Positions 1 through 10,087 are shown, counted from the stretch's first letter. The stretch is 64,000 nt of DNA from Bradyrhizobium septentrionale (GCF_011516645.4 NZ_CP088285.1:4544501-4608500), one strand, 5' to 3'. Notes: generated by a model from the sequence alone, not told the origin. A program made the numbers and translations.

Positions 1-325
1 GGTCGGGGACGAAGCATGGAGCCGTTCGAAATGAGGGCCGTCGAGGTCGGTCGTCATGGGGGACGTCCTTTGCCGGATCGGCCGCGCCCATCGTGGCCTT
101 CGTGGCGATCATCTGACGGCAGGTGGAACGGACCAGAACCCGACGCAAAGCGAAGGGCCGAAGCGAGGGGGAGATGGCAGAGGCGCGGCTATTTTGTTTC
201 GCACAAAGGCGCGGTCCGCGCCGGCGGAAAATAGCCGTGACCTCCGCCATTGCCGGGCCGTACCGCTCGCCGTCCGATCGCCCTCTAGAAGCCAGGGGGC
301 GGCTCTATCCGCAAGGGCCACTCAC
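1..325. other. Non-coding or unassigned left edge
   Basis: This stretch precedes the IS6 element. Several frames are open for 60-110 codons, but the high GC content makes that expected, and none shows a recognisable motif or a convincing ribosome-binding site. I assign no gene. Confidence 0.5.
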
Positions 326-1150
326 GGCATCGTCAACTTAATCGACCGCCGAGCTGAAGGAGGCGATTCTCAAAGGTTCGAGATTCGGCGATAGCGCTTG
401 TCGTGGAGATCTCGCGTCAAGTCGCAAAGGCTCGTTCGCGTGAAGCACGACGGAAGTCGGCAGTGACGGCTCCGGAATAGGGGATGTGGAAAAGGTTCGC
501 GTCCTGATCGTGAACTGCCAGAACCCGTTGAGCCTGACGGGACGATTTGAAACGCTTCATTATCCGCTCGCGTCGCCGCGTCGGCCGATGAGAATTCTCG
601 GCCCGATAGGTGAGAGCGTTGTGCCGGCGATGTTCGACGTGAAAGCCCATCTTTGCCCTGGCAGCGCCGTAGGAACGGAGCTTGTCCGTGAACATCACGC
701 GCGGCGGTGTGCCGGCGGATTTCAAGAGCTTCTTCATGAGCCGCTGCGCAGGGCGCAAGTCTCTTCGGCGCTGGATCAAAACGTCGAGAACGAAGCCATT
801 CTGGTCGACAGCGCGCCAGAGCCAATGTTGTTCGCCCGCGATCGAGATAACGACCTCGTCCAGATGCCATTTGTTACCGCGAGCGGGAGCGCGCTGGCAG
901 ATTCGATCGGAGAACGGCTTGCCGAATGTTCCGTCCCACTGGCGCACGGTTTCATAGCTTACGCCAATGCCACGCGCTGCCAGCACTTCCTCGACCATGC
1001 GCAAGCTTAAGGGAAACGGGAAATACAACCAAACGGCATAGCTGATTACTTCCGGTGGGAAGCGATGGCGGAGATAAAGAGGGTCCCGGGCGGTCGGCAT
1101 GCCCGTCGTCTACCCCCTCGGCCGCTCCAATTCGTTAACTTGACGGTGCC
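326..1150 (-). mobile_element. IS6-family insertion sequence
   Basis: An 825-bp element bounded by imperfect inverted repeats. The left end begins GGCATCGTCAACTTAA at 326 and the right end, read inward on the minus strand, begins GGCACCGTCAAGTTAA at 1150. It contains a single transposase gene, the normal IS6 layout and size. The 8 bp flanking each end (318-325 and 1151-1158) do not match, so no target duplication is visible. That is expected if the two flanks came together through cointegrate recombination or a deletion rather than one simple insertion. Confidence 0.8.
417..1100 (-). CDS. IS6-family transposase
   Basis: A 227-residue protein of normal length for IS6/IS26-type DDE transposases. 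The N-terminal part (PPEVISYAVWLYFPFPLSLR) is the typical helical start with a helix-turn-helix around GIGVSYETVRQW. The catalytic acids can be placed in WHLDEVVI, in MFTDKLRSYG and in the RRRERIMKRF segment. The gene fills the element and reads without interruption, so it may be active. The protein would act on its own element's ends in the cytoplasm. Confidence 0.92.
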   Translation of the reverse strand: MPTARDPLYLRHRFPPEVISYAVWLYFPFPLSLRMVEEVLAARGIGVSYETVRQWDGTFGKPFSDRICQRAPARGNKWHLDEVVISIAGEQHWLWRAVDQNGFVLDVLIQRRRDLRPAQRLMKKLLKSAGTPPRVMFTDKLRSYGAARAKMGFHVEHRRHNALTYRAENSHRPTRRRERIMKRFKSSRQAQRVLAVHDQDANLFHIPYSGAVTADFRRASRERAFAT

Positions 1151-1386
1151 CTCCTGCGAGCTACTTGATCAGCTGGGGCATTCCCGGCACAGACCGATTA
1201 CGGGCGGCCTTCAAAGACTCACTTGCCCCGTCTCGCCGACCACGCACACTGCGGTTTCCGGCCCAACATAGTGCTTCATGGCAGTTGATGCGAATTGGTT
1301 GTTTGCGGGAGCTCCATTGGTGCCCGAGCCCACGACCGCAATTACGCCATTGTCTGCAATTCCAGAATTGGATGCCAATTGACGTC
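1151..1386. other. Short gap with possible gene remnant
   Basis: Between the IS6 right end and the stop of the interrupted oxidase. On the minus strand, 1211-1370 reads as a protein-like stretch (NSGIADNGVIAVVGSGT) ending in a stop at 1211, but there is no start of its own. It may be a fragment of a gene cut by the IS6 junction. I do not recognise it. Confidence 0.3.
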
Positions 1387-1651
1387 TCAGGAGTTTGGCG
1401 GCGCGACGCCGCTGAAACGGTCGAGCCGAAACGCGTTCGGCGCTATCAGCTTCGCATCGAGTGCCAGATCCGCGAGCATCGTACCGATCGCGCTGGCGAA
1501 CTTCGCACCGTGACCGGAGCAAGGCGACGCAACGACGATGCGGGGGTCGGCCGGAAGTCGATCAGAGCTGGCTCCGCAAATTCGGACAGTAGCTTGAGTG
1601 GATTTTCTGCCTGACAGCGGCGAGGATTCTTGCCGCGAATCAGGAGCGAAG

Positions 1652-1957
1652 ATGACGAAGAAGAGCCGCCGGATGCATTCTCCGGCATTCAAGGCGAAGG
1701 TTGCTTTGGCTGCGGTCAAAGGCGACAAGACGCTGGCGGAGCTGGCGCAACTGTTTGATGTTCATCCGAACCAGATCACGATCTGGAAAAACCAGCTCCT
1801 GGAAGGCGCCGCCGGCGTGTTTGGGCATGACAAGGCGTCGGCCGAGACGCCGGTCGATTTGAAGGCGTTACATGCCAAGATCGGCGAGCTGGCGTTGGAA
1901 AACGATTTTTTGTCCGGCGCGCTCACCAAGGCGGGCCTGCTGAGCGCAAAGCGATGA
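1652..1957 (+). CDS. IS3-family transposase OrfA
   Basis: A 101-residue DNA-binding subunit. An N-terminal helix-turn-helix (TLAELAQLFDVHPNQITIW) is followed by a leucine-rich helix (LHAKIGELALENDFL) that forms the multimerisation zipper in IS3 OrfA proteins. ATG 1652 follows CAGGAGCGAAG, a good ribosome-binding site, so I prefer it over the upstream in-frame ATG at 1598. The stop overlaps the orfB start (ATGA at 1954-1957). Confidence 0.9.
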   Translation: MTKKSRRMHSPAFKAKVALAAVKGDKTLAELAQLFDVHPNQITIWKNQLLEGAAGVFGHDKASAETPVDLKALHAKIGELALENDFLSGALTKAGLLSAKR

Positions 1958-2781
1958 TCGACCGCGGTCATGATCTTTCTATCGTGCGCCAGGCGAAGGT
2001 CCTGAAGCTGGCTCGCAGCACGGTCTACTATGAACCTCGGCCAGTTTCGGCCGAGGACCTTGCCTTGATGCGTCGGCTCGATGAGCTGCATCTCGATTAT
2101 CCCTTCGCGGGAGCGCGTATGCAGCGATCGTTGCTGCGGCGGGAGGGCGTATACGCCGGTCGCCGCCACATCGCGACGCTGATGAAGCGCATGGGGATCG
2201 AGGCGGTCTATCGTCGCCCGAACACGAGTAAGCCGGCACCGGGTCACAAGATCTACCCGTACCTGTTGCGCGGATTGAAGATCGAGCGGCCCGACCAGGC
2301 GTGGGCAATGGACATCACCTACATTCCGATGCGGCGTGGCTTCGTCTATCTCGCGGCGGTCGTCGATGTGTTCAGCCGACGGGTCCTGGCCCATCGCGTC
2401 TCGATCACAATGGAGGCGGCCTTCTGCGTCGAAGCGGTCCAGGAGGCGTTGGCGAAGCACGGCAGGCCCGAGATTTTCAACACGGACCAGGGCAGCCAGT
2501 TCACCAGCCTCGAGTTCACCGATGTGCTGCTGGACGCGAAGATCGCCATCAGCATGGACGGCAAGGGCGCCTGGCGCGACAACGTGTTTGTCGAGCGGCT
2601 CTGGCGCACGGTCAAATACGAAGAAGTTTATCTCCGCGCCTACGACAGCGTGTCCGAGGCGCGAGCGTCAATTGCCAAGTATCTGGCCTTCTACAATCAG
2701 GGACGCCCTCACTCGAGCCTTGACGGGCGCACGCCCGACGAGGCTTACTTCGGCACGCAAGCTATGGTGATGGCCGCATGA
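1954..2781 (+). CDS. IS3-family transposase OrfB (integrase core)
   Basis: A 275-residue DDE catalytic subunit with an rve integrase fold. The three acids are visible in MDITYIP, in NTDQGSQFTS and in FVERLWRTVKYEEVY. An N-terminal HTH_21-like segment (LDYPFAGARMQRSLL) precedes the core, and the C-terminus ends with the usual YNQGRPHSSLDGRTPDE motif. It is intact and overlaps orfA by 4 bp. The OrfA-OrfB fusion transposase is normally made by ribosomal frameshifting near this junction. Confidence 0.93.
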   Translation: MIDRGHDLSIVRQAKVLKLARSTVYYEPRPVSAEDLALMRRLDELHLDYPFAGARMQRSLLRREGVYAGRRHIATLMKRMGIEAVYRRPNTSKPAPGHKIYPYLLRGLKIERPDQAWAMDITYIPMRRGFVYLAAVVDVFSRRVLAHRVSITMEAAFCVEAVQEALAKHGRPEIFNTDQGSQFTSLEFTDVLLDAKIAISMDGKGAWRDNVFVERLWRTVKYEEVYLRAYDSVSEARASIAKYLAFYNQGRPHSSLDGRTPDEAYFGTQAMVMAA

Positions 2782-3905
2782 CCGTCGCCGACGATTTTGT
2801 CGTCGCTCTGGTCGGGCTACGCCCTCCCGACGCAACGACAAAATCGTAAGGCCCCGCGTTCAGCATAACCCGGCAGGAATCCACTTAAATCCCGCGGGGC
2901 GCTGTCCAAACAACCGGCGCCAGCTCTATCGATGATGAATTCGTTGCCCTCGTCCGGTTGCAGGTCTGCTCGCAGCGTGTTCGTGTAGAGGCAGATATCG
3001 CGCTCGACGATTGGCCCCGCCGCACCGGGAACCAATTCAGCTAGTGTCAATCCGACAGTCTCCAGTTCTGCGTCCGTTGGCGGCGGGTGCCAGGCGTCTG
3101 CCCCCACGACTGGCCCTTGGTCGTGCTGTGCAGCCTTCACGCCTCGTCCCTCGAAATCGGGAAAGCCGTAGACCACTCCTTTCTCCCCTTCGACAATAAA
3201 CGCCGGAAACTCGCCGTAACGCACCAATTCGGGTTTGGCCGGCTTGAACCAACCGACCGTTTGTCGGGTGATCTTTAAGTGTCGTGCGAGTCCCGGGATT
3301 AGCCCGGCAATCCACGGTCCTGCAGCAATGATGGCCCTCTCGGCCAAGATTACCTCTCGGGGCATTGAAATACGGATGCCGGCGGCCACCGGCCGTATTC
3401 GGGCCGGAGCCAGAATGATGCGGTGTTCGGCGCCTTCGCGAAACGCGCGGATCGCCGCTTCGGCCAACAGGATCCCGCCGCTTTCCTGGACGACCACATC
3501 CCAATTATCCGGAAGCCGGAACGCGGGAAATGCGGCGTTTGCTTCCGCTCCCGTGACCGGACCGGGGACGGCGTCCTTGAGCGCGGCGGCGCGGGAGTCG
3601 GCCACCATCTTCGATCCGGGAGGTCCTGCTTCGAGTACGTGGGTCGGCATGAGGATTGTTCGTCCGCTGGCGGCCTCCAACATCCGCCATCCCTTGAGGG
3701 CAGCATCGCTAAGCTCCGTGTAAGCCGCGCTCTCGAAATTGAAGCGTCGGTACACTCGGCATGAGCCATGCGACGAGCCGCGAGCCTCGCCCAAGACAAG
3801 AGGGTCGAATCCGAGCACGTCGGCCCCACGACGCACCAGCGCATGGAACGCAGAACTCCCTATCAGGCCGAGGCCGACGACGGCGATTTCGCAAGCACGC
3901 ATCCC

Positions 3906-4121
3906 TCACTCCCTCTTTCGCTGTTTAGCACGCGCGATTGATCTGCCGCGCCACCGCACTTTTGCGGGCCCCGCCCTTGGTGGACACACTGCAGCCGCAG
4001 CAGGAGCACAAGAATCCCTGAAGGGTGCAGTCGCGCAGTATTCGCAATTCGCCTTGTCAGCCTTTTCGGTCTTATGGGCTTGCCGCCCTGCCGCAGCGGT
4101 CGAAAGGGAGCGCCGCGCCAT
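3906..4121 (-). CDS. Possible small Cys-containing protein upstream of the oxidase
   Basis: A 71-residue reading frame that ends 3 bp before the oxidase ATG and overlaps the decayed membrane-protein gene. It has three cysteines in CEYCATAPFRDSC and a basic C-terminus. The tight spacing suggests coupling with the oxidase. I do not recognise the family, and the overlap with another possible frame makes it doubtful. Confidence 0.25.
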   Translation of the reverse strand: MARRSLSTAAAGRQAHKTEKADKANCEYCATAPFRDSCAPAAAAVCPPRAGPAKVRWRGRSIARAKQRKRE

Positions 4122-4980
4122 CGACCAGGGACTTTACCATAGGGCTGAGAGCGAGCGGCGCTCGACCCGCCTGCGCGGAACGGCGAAATGCCGCCTCGCT
4201 CCCGCGATCGCAGGCGTCTATCGCTTGTTGATGAGGATGTTCGACATCCAGCTCGACAATGGTCGGCCGCGAGTGGGTGGAGCGCACCACGCTGAGATAA
4301 TATTGCACCAGCGCAACCCGGAGATCGCAGCCATCGAGCAGACTTGCGAACTGCTGACGGTTGTTGATCAGCCTTTTGGCGCGTACTACCCCGGCACCGA
4401 CGACCAGTGCTCCGTACGGCAAGCGGCTGCCACGGAATGCGATGCCGAGCTCTTTCGACAGCTCTCTGGGAGAATTCTGCAGCCTGCACTGGGCTACGAA
4501 GACGCGATGCTCGGTAAGATCGTCCCTCGCCACCACAATATCGAGCCAAGCGTTCTCCGCTATGCCGACCGATGAGAGGATTTGCAACAGCTTCTTGCAC
4601 ACGGCACGCAACAGCTTGACGATGAACGACGCGAGCAGCCTCATGACAAATGTTTGGCCGAGCCATGGGGCCGCCGCCGATAAGAAAGAGGCTGCCGCCG
4701 AGATGGCGACCAGCGCTTTAGTGGTGATCTGCAGCTCCCGGCCGTGGATCGTTGTCCGCGCGGATGACGTGCACCGCCGCCATCGCAGTGCCATAGAGCG
4801 CCAACAGTGCTTCCGCGAAGACCACGCTGGCGAATAACGGCACGAGCAGCAGAAAGCTCGCGAGCACGTGGGCTGCGAAGAGCGCTGCGGTGGAGAACGG
4901 TGCGGCGACCGGAAGCAGCAGCCGGCAGTCGCGCACGATCGTAAGATAGATATCGTAGCCGAGCGCTCTCTCGATTCGAG
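4072..4980 (-). pseudogene. Frameshifted membrane protein, unknown family
   Basis: Two overlapping minus-strand frames appear to be halves of one gene. The upstream half (about 4980-4720) encodes hydrophobic segments (PFSTAALFAAHVLASFLLL and LFASVVFAEALLALYG). The downstream half (about 4735-4072) begins ITTKALVAISAAASFLSA and continues as a soluble tail. They join near 4735 with one frameshift (HVIRADND then ELQITTKAL). I do not recognise the family. It lies between the aminotransferase and oxidase remnants in the same orientation, so the three may have formed one operon. Confidence 0.45.
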
Positions 4981-5089
4981 AAAGCGCAGCAATGACGCAG
5001 CGCCACGACCATCGTAATTAACACCTCGTGAACTCGAGACAGCATTCTCCACATCGTCCTCTCGTCACGGTGTGATCGTGGTGTGAACA

Positions 5090-6342
5090 AAGCAAGCGAC
5101 GTGCCGGACTCGTGCAGCAACCGGCTCGCGATGCTGCCAACGTCGCCCGGAGTAGTAGCGGCGACTTTCCGTTTCTTGTCCAGCACCAGCTCGATTGCCG
5201 CAATAAGGCCAACGCCGCGGACCTCCCCAACGAGTGGATGGTCAACGAGCGTGCGCAGCCGTTCCTGCATGTAGGGCCCCGATGCGGCCAACGTTCGCAA
5301 TCAGACCCCGCTCCTCGATGAGTTTGAGGTTTTCGAGCGCAACGGCGGCTCCGACCGGGTGACCCCGCCCGTGAAGCCATGAGCCAGCAGTCCAACCTTA
5401 TTGCTCTCGTCTGCGATTGGTTCGAACATGTAGTCATTCATTATGATCGCCGATAGCGGAAAATAGCTGGAACTGCTTCGAAACTACAATTACATTGGGC
5501 GCGATGTTGCAGGTTTCGCAACCGAACATTTTTTTGGTCCAGCCAAAGCCGCAAATCACCTCATCAGCGACCAAAAGGATGCTATGCTTTTTTAGTACCC
5601 TTTGAATTTTGTCCCAGTAAGTTGGCGGCGGAACGATGACGCCGCCCGCGCCCACTACGGGCTCACCGAAGAATGCTGCGATGGTATCGGCACCTTCGCG
5701 CTGAATCAGCGACTCGAGCTCCTCGGCCCAACGCGTTGCAAAGGTCTCCTCCGAGTCGCCCGCACGGCTGTCTTTGTAGAAATGGGGAGAGCCCGTGTGC
5801 ATAATGTTGGGCAGCGGCAGATCGAAAGAGCGGTGGTTGTCGGGAAATCCGGTCAGGCTTGCCGCACCGACCGTGACGCCGTGATAGCCGCGCAACCGGC
5901 TGATGACCTTCTTGCGCTGAGGCTGGCCCAATGCATTCGATCGGTAGGCGATCAGCTTCAACACCGTATCGTTCGCTTCCGAGCCGGAGTTTGTGAAGAA
6001 CACCTTACTCATCGGCACCGGAGACATCTTCACCAGCTTCTCGGCAAGCGCGATGGAAGGCCCATTCGATCGTGAGGCGAAGGTATGATAGAATGGCAGG
6101 ATTTGCATCTGGCGATGCGCGGCTTCGATAAGCCGCTTTTCGCGGAAGCCAAGACCCGCACTCCAGAGACCGGCCATCGCATCGAGGTAGCGTTTTCCTG
6201 CCGTGTCGAAGGCGTAGGGGCCCTCGCCGCGTTCAATTATGAGCGGCCCGGCCCGTTGGTGCGACCGTGCGTTGGTATAGGCGTGAAGCTGATAGGCCAC
6301 ATCTCGGGCCTGTTGAGAACTGGGCAGCATGGTCGGCGTCAC
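5090..6342 (-). pseudogene. Class III (omega) aminotransferase, frameshifted
   Basis: The first 290 codons from ATG 6342 are a typical PLP-dependent class III aminotransferase: GPLIIERGEG, a GLWSAGLGF motif, NSGSEANDT for phosphate binding, SRLRGYHGVT, the PLP-ring aspartate in VADEVICGFG, and the Schiff-base lysine in IVVSKQ. The frame then breaks near 5450. Homology continues in other frames through NDYMFEPIADE, the HPVGAAVALENL region and GPYMQERLRTLVDHP up to about 5090, which requires at least three frameshifts and loss of the C-terminus. Such enzymes move amino groups from amines to pyruvate. Its position next to an amine oxidase suggests a lost amine-catabolism operon. Confidence 0.85.
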
Positions 6343-8071
6343 ATCATCGGTTCAGAATTGGATAGGGACCGGAGCATCATGTGGGGAAGCGCCGGTCCTT
6401 TCCCTGGCTTCTCTGGGCCTTGCGATAGTCGTGGTTGACGATCTCTTTAAAGGAATTCGCTTGTGCCTATGCCTGACCACAGGCTTAACTGGCGGCGACG
6501 CACGGTCTGGAAGTGATCACAGAGAGGGGACGATGTCCAAGCACGACAAAGCATCGGATTTCCGGGACGTGTTGGTCGCCGACGGCAGCTTCCATCAAGC
6601 TGCCGGCGGCGTTCAGGCCGTAGAGAGCCGGTGGTCGTAGCGCCGTGGACCGCGGTTACGTATTCGAGCCCACCACGTTCAGGCCGCCCGCTCCGCCGAA
6701 GGTGAGCGGGTCTTGTGTGTTCAGCACGTTATCCCAGCTGCTGCCGCGCGTCGTCATTTCGGCTCGTCACGACGGATGCGGACTTGCGCGCAAAGCTCGC
6801 ATCCTACGGGGAGGGTGCGACTTACATGCTCCGCGATCTCGCTGCGACGTAATCTCCCTCCAGGGCCGCGGTCCCATGCCGAATCAACTTTGAGCGAAGG
6901 AATCAGAACCCGCTGATCAGGTACAGGACCCTAATCGTGTTAGCGAGGAATCGCTTCCACCGAATTGTCTCATCGGGATTTACTCCGCCAACTTTATGTT
7001 TCGTTCTTGGGCGTTCTGGCTGCCTGTCTTTGTTGATGCAGCAAATGCGGGCGCGTTTTGCTTGCGCCGGTGACGCGCTCCAGGTTCACCCAGAGCATTA
7101 GCGTAAACGGCTTGAAGCGCACGTAGCGTTAGGTTGTAAGATAAAGGGAATTTGCGGGCGCCCCCAGAGCCGATTTTGCGGGCGCCCCCGGAGCCGATCA
7201 TGACGAAAAGATAAGAATGCTTCAGTTCTCAAATGGAGCTCCGCATGAACATGTTCGAAACGCGGCGTGAGGCAGCTGGGCGAGGGAGCCGACTTCGTTG
7301 TGTCGACTAATCATCGCGATGAACGTTTCCCGGCCCCGTTGGGTCCAGGCAAGAAGATACGTTCTGGCTAAGTATGATCCGACAGATCGGATCCATTGGC
7401 CGTGGTCCGTTTTGCGTTGTCGATGTGTGCAGCCAATGCCGTGGTGGACGGTAAAGACGCCTAGAACCGGAAGCTGTCAAAATCGCGGAGCGCGGGACGC
7501 ATCGACGGAATGGTCGCACTAGCTATGGCAAAAGGGGCCGCACCGCTCGATGAAACCAAGCCGCCGCGCAAATACCAGTTGCTGTTCGCATAGAGAAGGA
7601 GATTTGCAATGAAGCTGTTCGATATGCATCTAGAATTCGGCCAATCCAACATCAGAACGCGATGCGATTCGGACGGATCGATGGAGTCTTGGCCGACTGG
7701 AACGCGACTCTCGATGAGAACGGCTTCCAAGGGGAAGAGCAGCGCCGGTCAAAATCGTCAGAATTCATCGTTGATCGATTGGGCGAAGACCTGCACCACA
7801 ATAATCACGAGGTTCCTATGATTGCATCGCCGCGGCGCTGTTTCTGATCTCAACGGGGCCGATTGGCGCAACGGCGATGCCGTACCTTCGCCAGGGCGGT
7901 GTCGTCGTAATAAATGAAATCACCGAAGTTGGAGAGCGGAAGTACAATTTTCGAACCAAGTTCGATGAGAAGACCTCGGCATCGATGCAATTATACGATC
8001 TCGGTTCATCGGAGTCGCCTTCTACCACTTGGATCTACCGGCCATTGCCACACGATGAAGGGATAAGACTT
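6343..8071. other. Long region without a supported gene
   Basis: About 1.7 kb in which no frame on either strand combines a plausible start, motif and length. Fragments look protein-like but unassignable, such as a plus-strand piece starting MSKHDKASDFRDVLV at 6534. On the minus strand near 6750 there is a glycine-rich piece (DPLTFGGAGGLNVVG) recalling autotransporter passenger sequence. A 24-bp tandem repeat lies at 7151-7198. Confidence 0.5.
7151..7198. repeat. 24-bp direct repeat, possible IS21-type terminus
   Basis: Two adjacent 24-bp units at 7151-7174 and 7175-7198 differ at one base. Each begins TTTGCGGGCGCCCCC and ends GAGCCGAT. Short near-identical repeats at an end are typical of IS21-family termini, where the transposase binds several sites. 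No istA or istB gene adjoins, so this would be a solitary end. An istB fragment lies far away near 25 kb. Confidence 0.5.
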
Positions 8072-8325
8072 CACGCCTCCGGCTTGGCCAAAATCTCGGC
8101 GATCGTTTCACCATACATGCAGCGCCAACCGTCGTCTGTCAGCCGCCAGCCAATTTCCCCTTAGTGACGAGCATTTGGGCCGGCTTCGATCAACCCCACT
8201 GCCACCAGGCCCTCAATGGTCTTCGTGCCGACGCCAGTCCCGAGTTCGGCTTTGATGTGGAAATTGACGTAGTCCACGTCATGCGGTCCAGCGCTTGGCG
8301 CTCCTTTGCCATGAGGAGTCTATGC
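8072..8325 (-). pseudogene. Small conserved hypothetical protein with internal stop
   Basis: The minus strand reads DYVNFHIKAELGTGVGTK, then continues with an EGLVAVGLIEAG segment to ARH, meets a TAA at 8163-8161, and continues in the same frame (GEIGWRLTDDGWRCMYGET) to a TGA at 8072. The TAA most simply replaces a tyrosine codon. No good start is visible upstream. The sequence looks like a short winged-helix-type domain, but I cannot name the family. Confidence 0.5.
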
Positions 8326-8362
8326 ATTGGTTCACCGCCTAAATGGCGCCGCCAGCCGTTGG

Positions 8363-9615
8363 CTACTCATGTTCACGCACTAATTGGTCGTGAGACGCTT
8401 GGAAGTTGTCAGTAATTTCCGTCAAGAGCTGGAACATCATCTTTACGCTGATCAAATTGTCCAAGGTCGGATTCAACATGTTCAGAACCGAAGAAACCTG
8501 CATCAATGATCGAGCGGTAGCGTGTCCGGGATCCGCCAAGCCGGCATTGCTGGGACTCGCCAGAAGAACCTTCATTTCGTCCATCAGCCCTAACTTGAAC
8601 AGCACGCCCTTTGGATTTGCGTGAACATTATGGCTTGCCAGGCGATAGTAGGGACGAGGTGATCGAGCTCGACGGCCTCAAATATGTCTTCGATCTTCGG
8701 ACTGGCCTTTTTTAGATGCTCAGCAGCCCAACCCTGCTGGGTCTTAAAGTTGCGTCCATACCTTGATAGCGCCGCCGCGTATTGGCTCTCAAGGTGTTGC
8801 ATTTCTTCGTCGCTGCAGGGTTCTTGACCCAACTTTGTGCAGTGCTTTTGATACTGCAACGCCGCCCGGCGGGTCTCTACAACTTCATGCGCGAAATAGC
8901 GCTCCGCTAAAATCTTCCCCGTGTTCCCCGATCAGACTGGCCACCGCCGTCGCCTCGCGGAGCGTCCGCCATCTAGCCATAGCGGCATCAGCAAATCCTC
9001 CGCTCAGCAACCAGATGATTTCCTGGGTAATCTGGCAGGATCGCGCGTGAAGCAGGCGGATGGCCGCCATCGAATAGGCGATTGGCTCTGGCTCTGACAC
9101 GCCATGCGCTATGTTGTTTCCGAATTCGCTGGCAATTGTAACGAGCAATCGAGCTCCTCGAGTCCGGCTCCCCAACGCTCAGCGATCCTGCTCCGGAAGC
9201 CGTCCAAGCTGTCCTTCTGTTCCGTCGCGTGCTCTTGCCATCCCCGCTTAAGAGTGGAGAGCAATTGCGTCGAAACTTTCTCTGTGAAGTCGTTTGTCAG
9301 AGATGGAATTTGATCCTCAAGATCGCCAAGCCGTCGCGACAGCTCGTCTTCATCACGTCGATCAAATATTATCTCGACCGGCTCGCCGGCTCCCCCATCA
9401 TCGACCGTCACCGCATCGACGCTGTTTGCTTGAAGGAGTCCGTCGACTAAGCTGGCGAGGTGATTTTCAGCTATATGCACGCCTTGCTCGCGAATCTTCT
9501 CCTGGATCAATTTGGCGGCCACTTCACGGGCCATGTCGTGAAGGCTTCGATTGAAAGCTTCTTGTATTGACCCCGAGTGGAGCGGCGGTGCAAACTTCAT
9601 TTGGCGCGAGTGCAT
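8363..9615 (-). pseudogene. DUF5677-family protein, three frameshifts
   Basis: Four successive minus-strand frames together give one protein of about 415 residues. The first (9615-9109) is an acidic N-terminal region starting MHSRQMKFAPPL. The next contains LLHARSCQITQEIIWLL and MARWRTLREATAVA. The third contains LQYQKHCTKLGQEP and YGRNFKTQQGWAAEHL. The last contains LFKLGLMDEMKVLLAS. These are the hallmarks of DUF5677, whose biochemical role is unknown. Frameshifts fall near 9150, 8890 and 8620. The gene directly follows a Lys-rich mini-gene, so the two formed an operon. Confidence 0.75.
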
Positions 9616-9618
9616 CGC

Positions 9619-9762
9619 TTAGACATCGTAACTTCCGTCGGGCAATTTCTTGCGTTTCGTCTTAGGAACTGGCTTAACTTTGGTCGTGTCAATTGTCGCC
9701 AGCTTTGGCTTGAATGTCTTTAAGGGCTTCCGCTTCGGTCCCGTTTTTGTTGTGGTGGCCAC
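9619..9762 (-). CDS. Lys/Pro/Thr-rich 47-residue basic protein
   Basis: I choose GTG 9762 because AAAGGGA lies about 9 nt upstream; an ATG at 9804 would add 14 residues. The product has a repeated Lys-Pro-Thr character (VATTTKTGPKRKPLK, then VPKTKRKKLPDGSYDV). It stops 3 bp before the start of the DUF5677 gene, so the two were probably translated together. The composition suggests a nucleic-acid or protein-binding tail. No named family. Confidence 0.55.
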   Translation of the reverse strand: MATTTKTGPKRKPLKTFKPKLATIDTTKVKPVPKTKRKKLPDGSYDV

Positions 9763-10087
9763 AGGCTGTTTCCCTTTAATGAATATAAGAAGGGAATGTG
9801 CCACAACCTAAGCGGGCAGGAAAGCCAAGGGCTGGGGCTCTCACGCCCGCCACTCCGCGGCTCGGCTTTCACTCGAACTTCCGCGCCATGGACGCATGCG
9901 TCCAATTCTTGATTTTGACCCAATGCGGGCATCGGCCGCCGCGGTATGGGCGATCGGAGCGCTTCGATACCAAGCCCTCAAAGCCGAACTCGCAGGCCTT
10001 CCGGAAGAGGTCCGGGCCGATCTCACCTTGCTCGAAGTCCGAGACAAAGATGCCCCTCCGGCCGGAGCGCGAGGGCCGACAGGCTGG
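9763..10087. other. Gap with a weak plus-strand reading frame
   Basis: A plus-strand frame from 9896 has a short protein-like stretch (YQALKAELAGLPEEVRADL), but it continues as antisense of the DUF3892 gene and has no ribosome-binding site. I consider it a possible remnant, not a gene. Confidence 0.35.

Larger units (their letters stand above)
1564..2927 (+). mobile_element. IS3-family element inserted in the amine oxidase gene
   Basis: A 1364-bp element with ends beginning AGAGCTGGCTCCG (left) and AGAGCTGGCGCCG (right, minus strand). GGACAG and AAGTGGATT-type segments recur further in on both sides. It is flanked by a 3-bp direct repeat ATC (1561-1563 and 2928-2930), typical of IS3 transposition. 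It carries two overlapping ORFs. The flanking oxidase codons join perfectly once the element is removed, which fixes the boundaries. Confidence 0.9.
1387..3902 (-). pseudogene. FAD amine oxidase (monomeric sarcosine oxidase-like), split by IS3
   Basis: The gene reads from ATG 3902 to codon 324, is interrupted by the IS3 element at 1564-2927, and resumes at 1560 to a TGA at 1387. Removing the element and one ATC target copy gives a continuous 382-residue protein (FIID joined to RLPADPR), the usual length for monomeric sarcosine oxidase/N-methyltryptophan oxidase-like enzymes. The Rossmann motif VGLGLIGSS is near the N-terminus. The separated C-terminus holds SPCSGHG, whose cysteine carries the covalent flavin in this family. 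The enzyme oxidises N-methyl or secondary amines. The disrupted form lacks the flavin-attachment cysteine, so it should be inactive. Exact substrate unknown. Confidence 0.88.

Noticed and set aside
486..1010. 174-codon plus-strand frame antisense to the IS6 transposase
   Set aside because: It overlaps a complete transposase with DDE motifs; no independent evidence supports it.
4050..4075. Sequence resembling a tts box (TTGTCAGCCTTTTCGG)
   Set aside because: Only partial match to the type III secretion regulatory box as I remember it, located inside a decayed coding frame with no secretion gene downstream.
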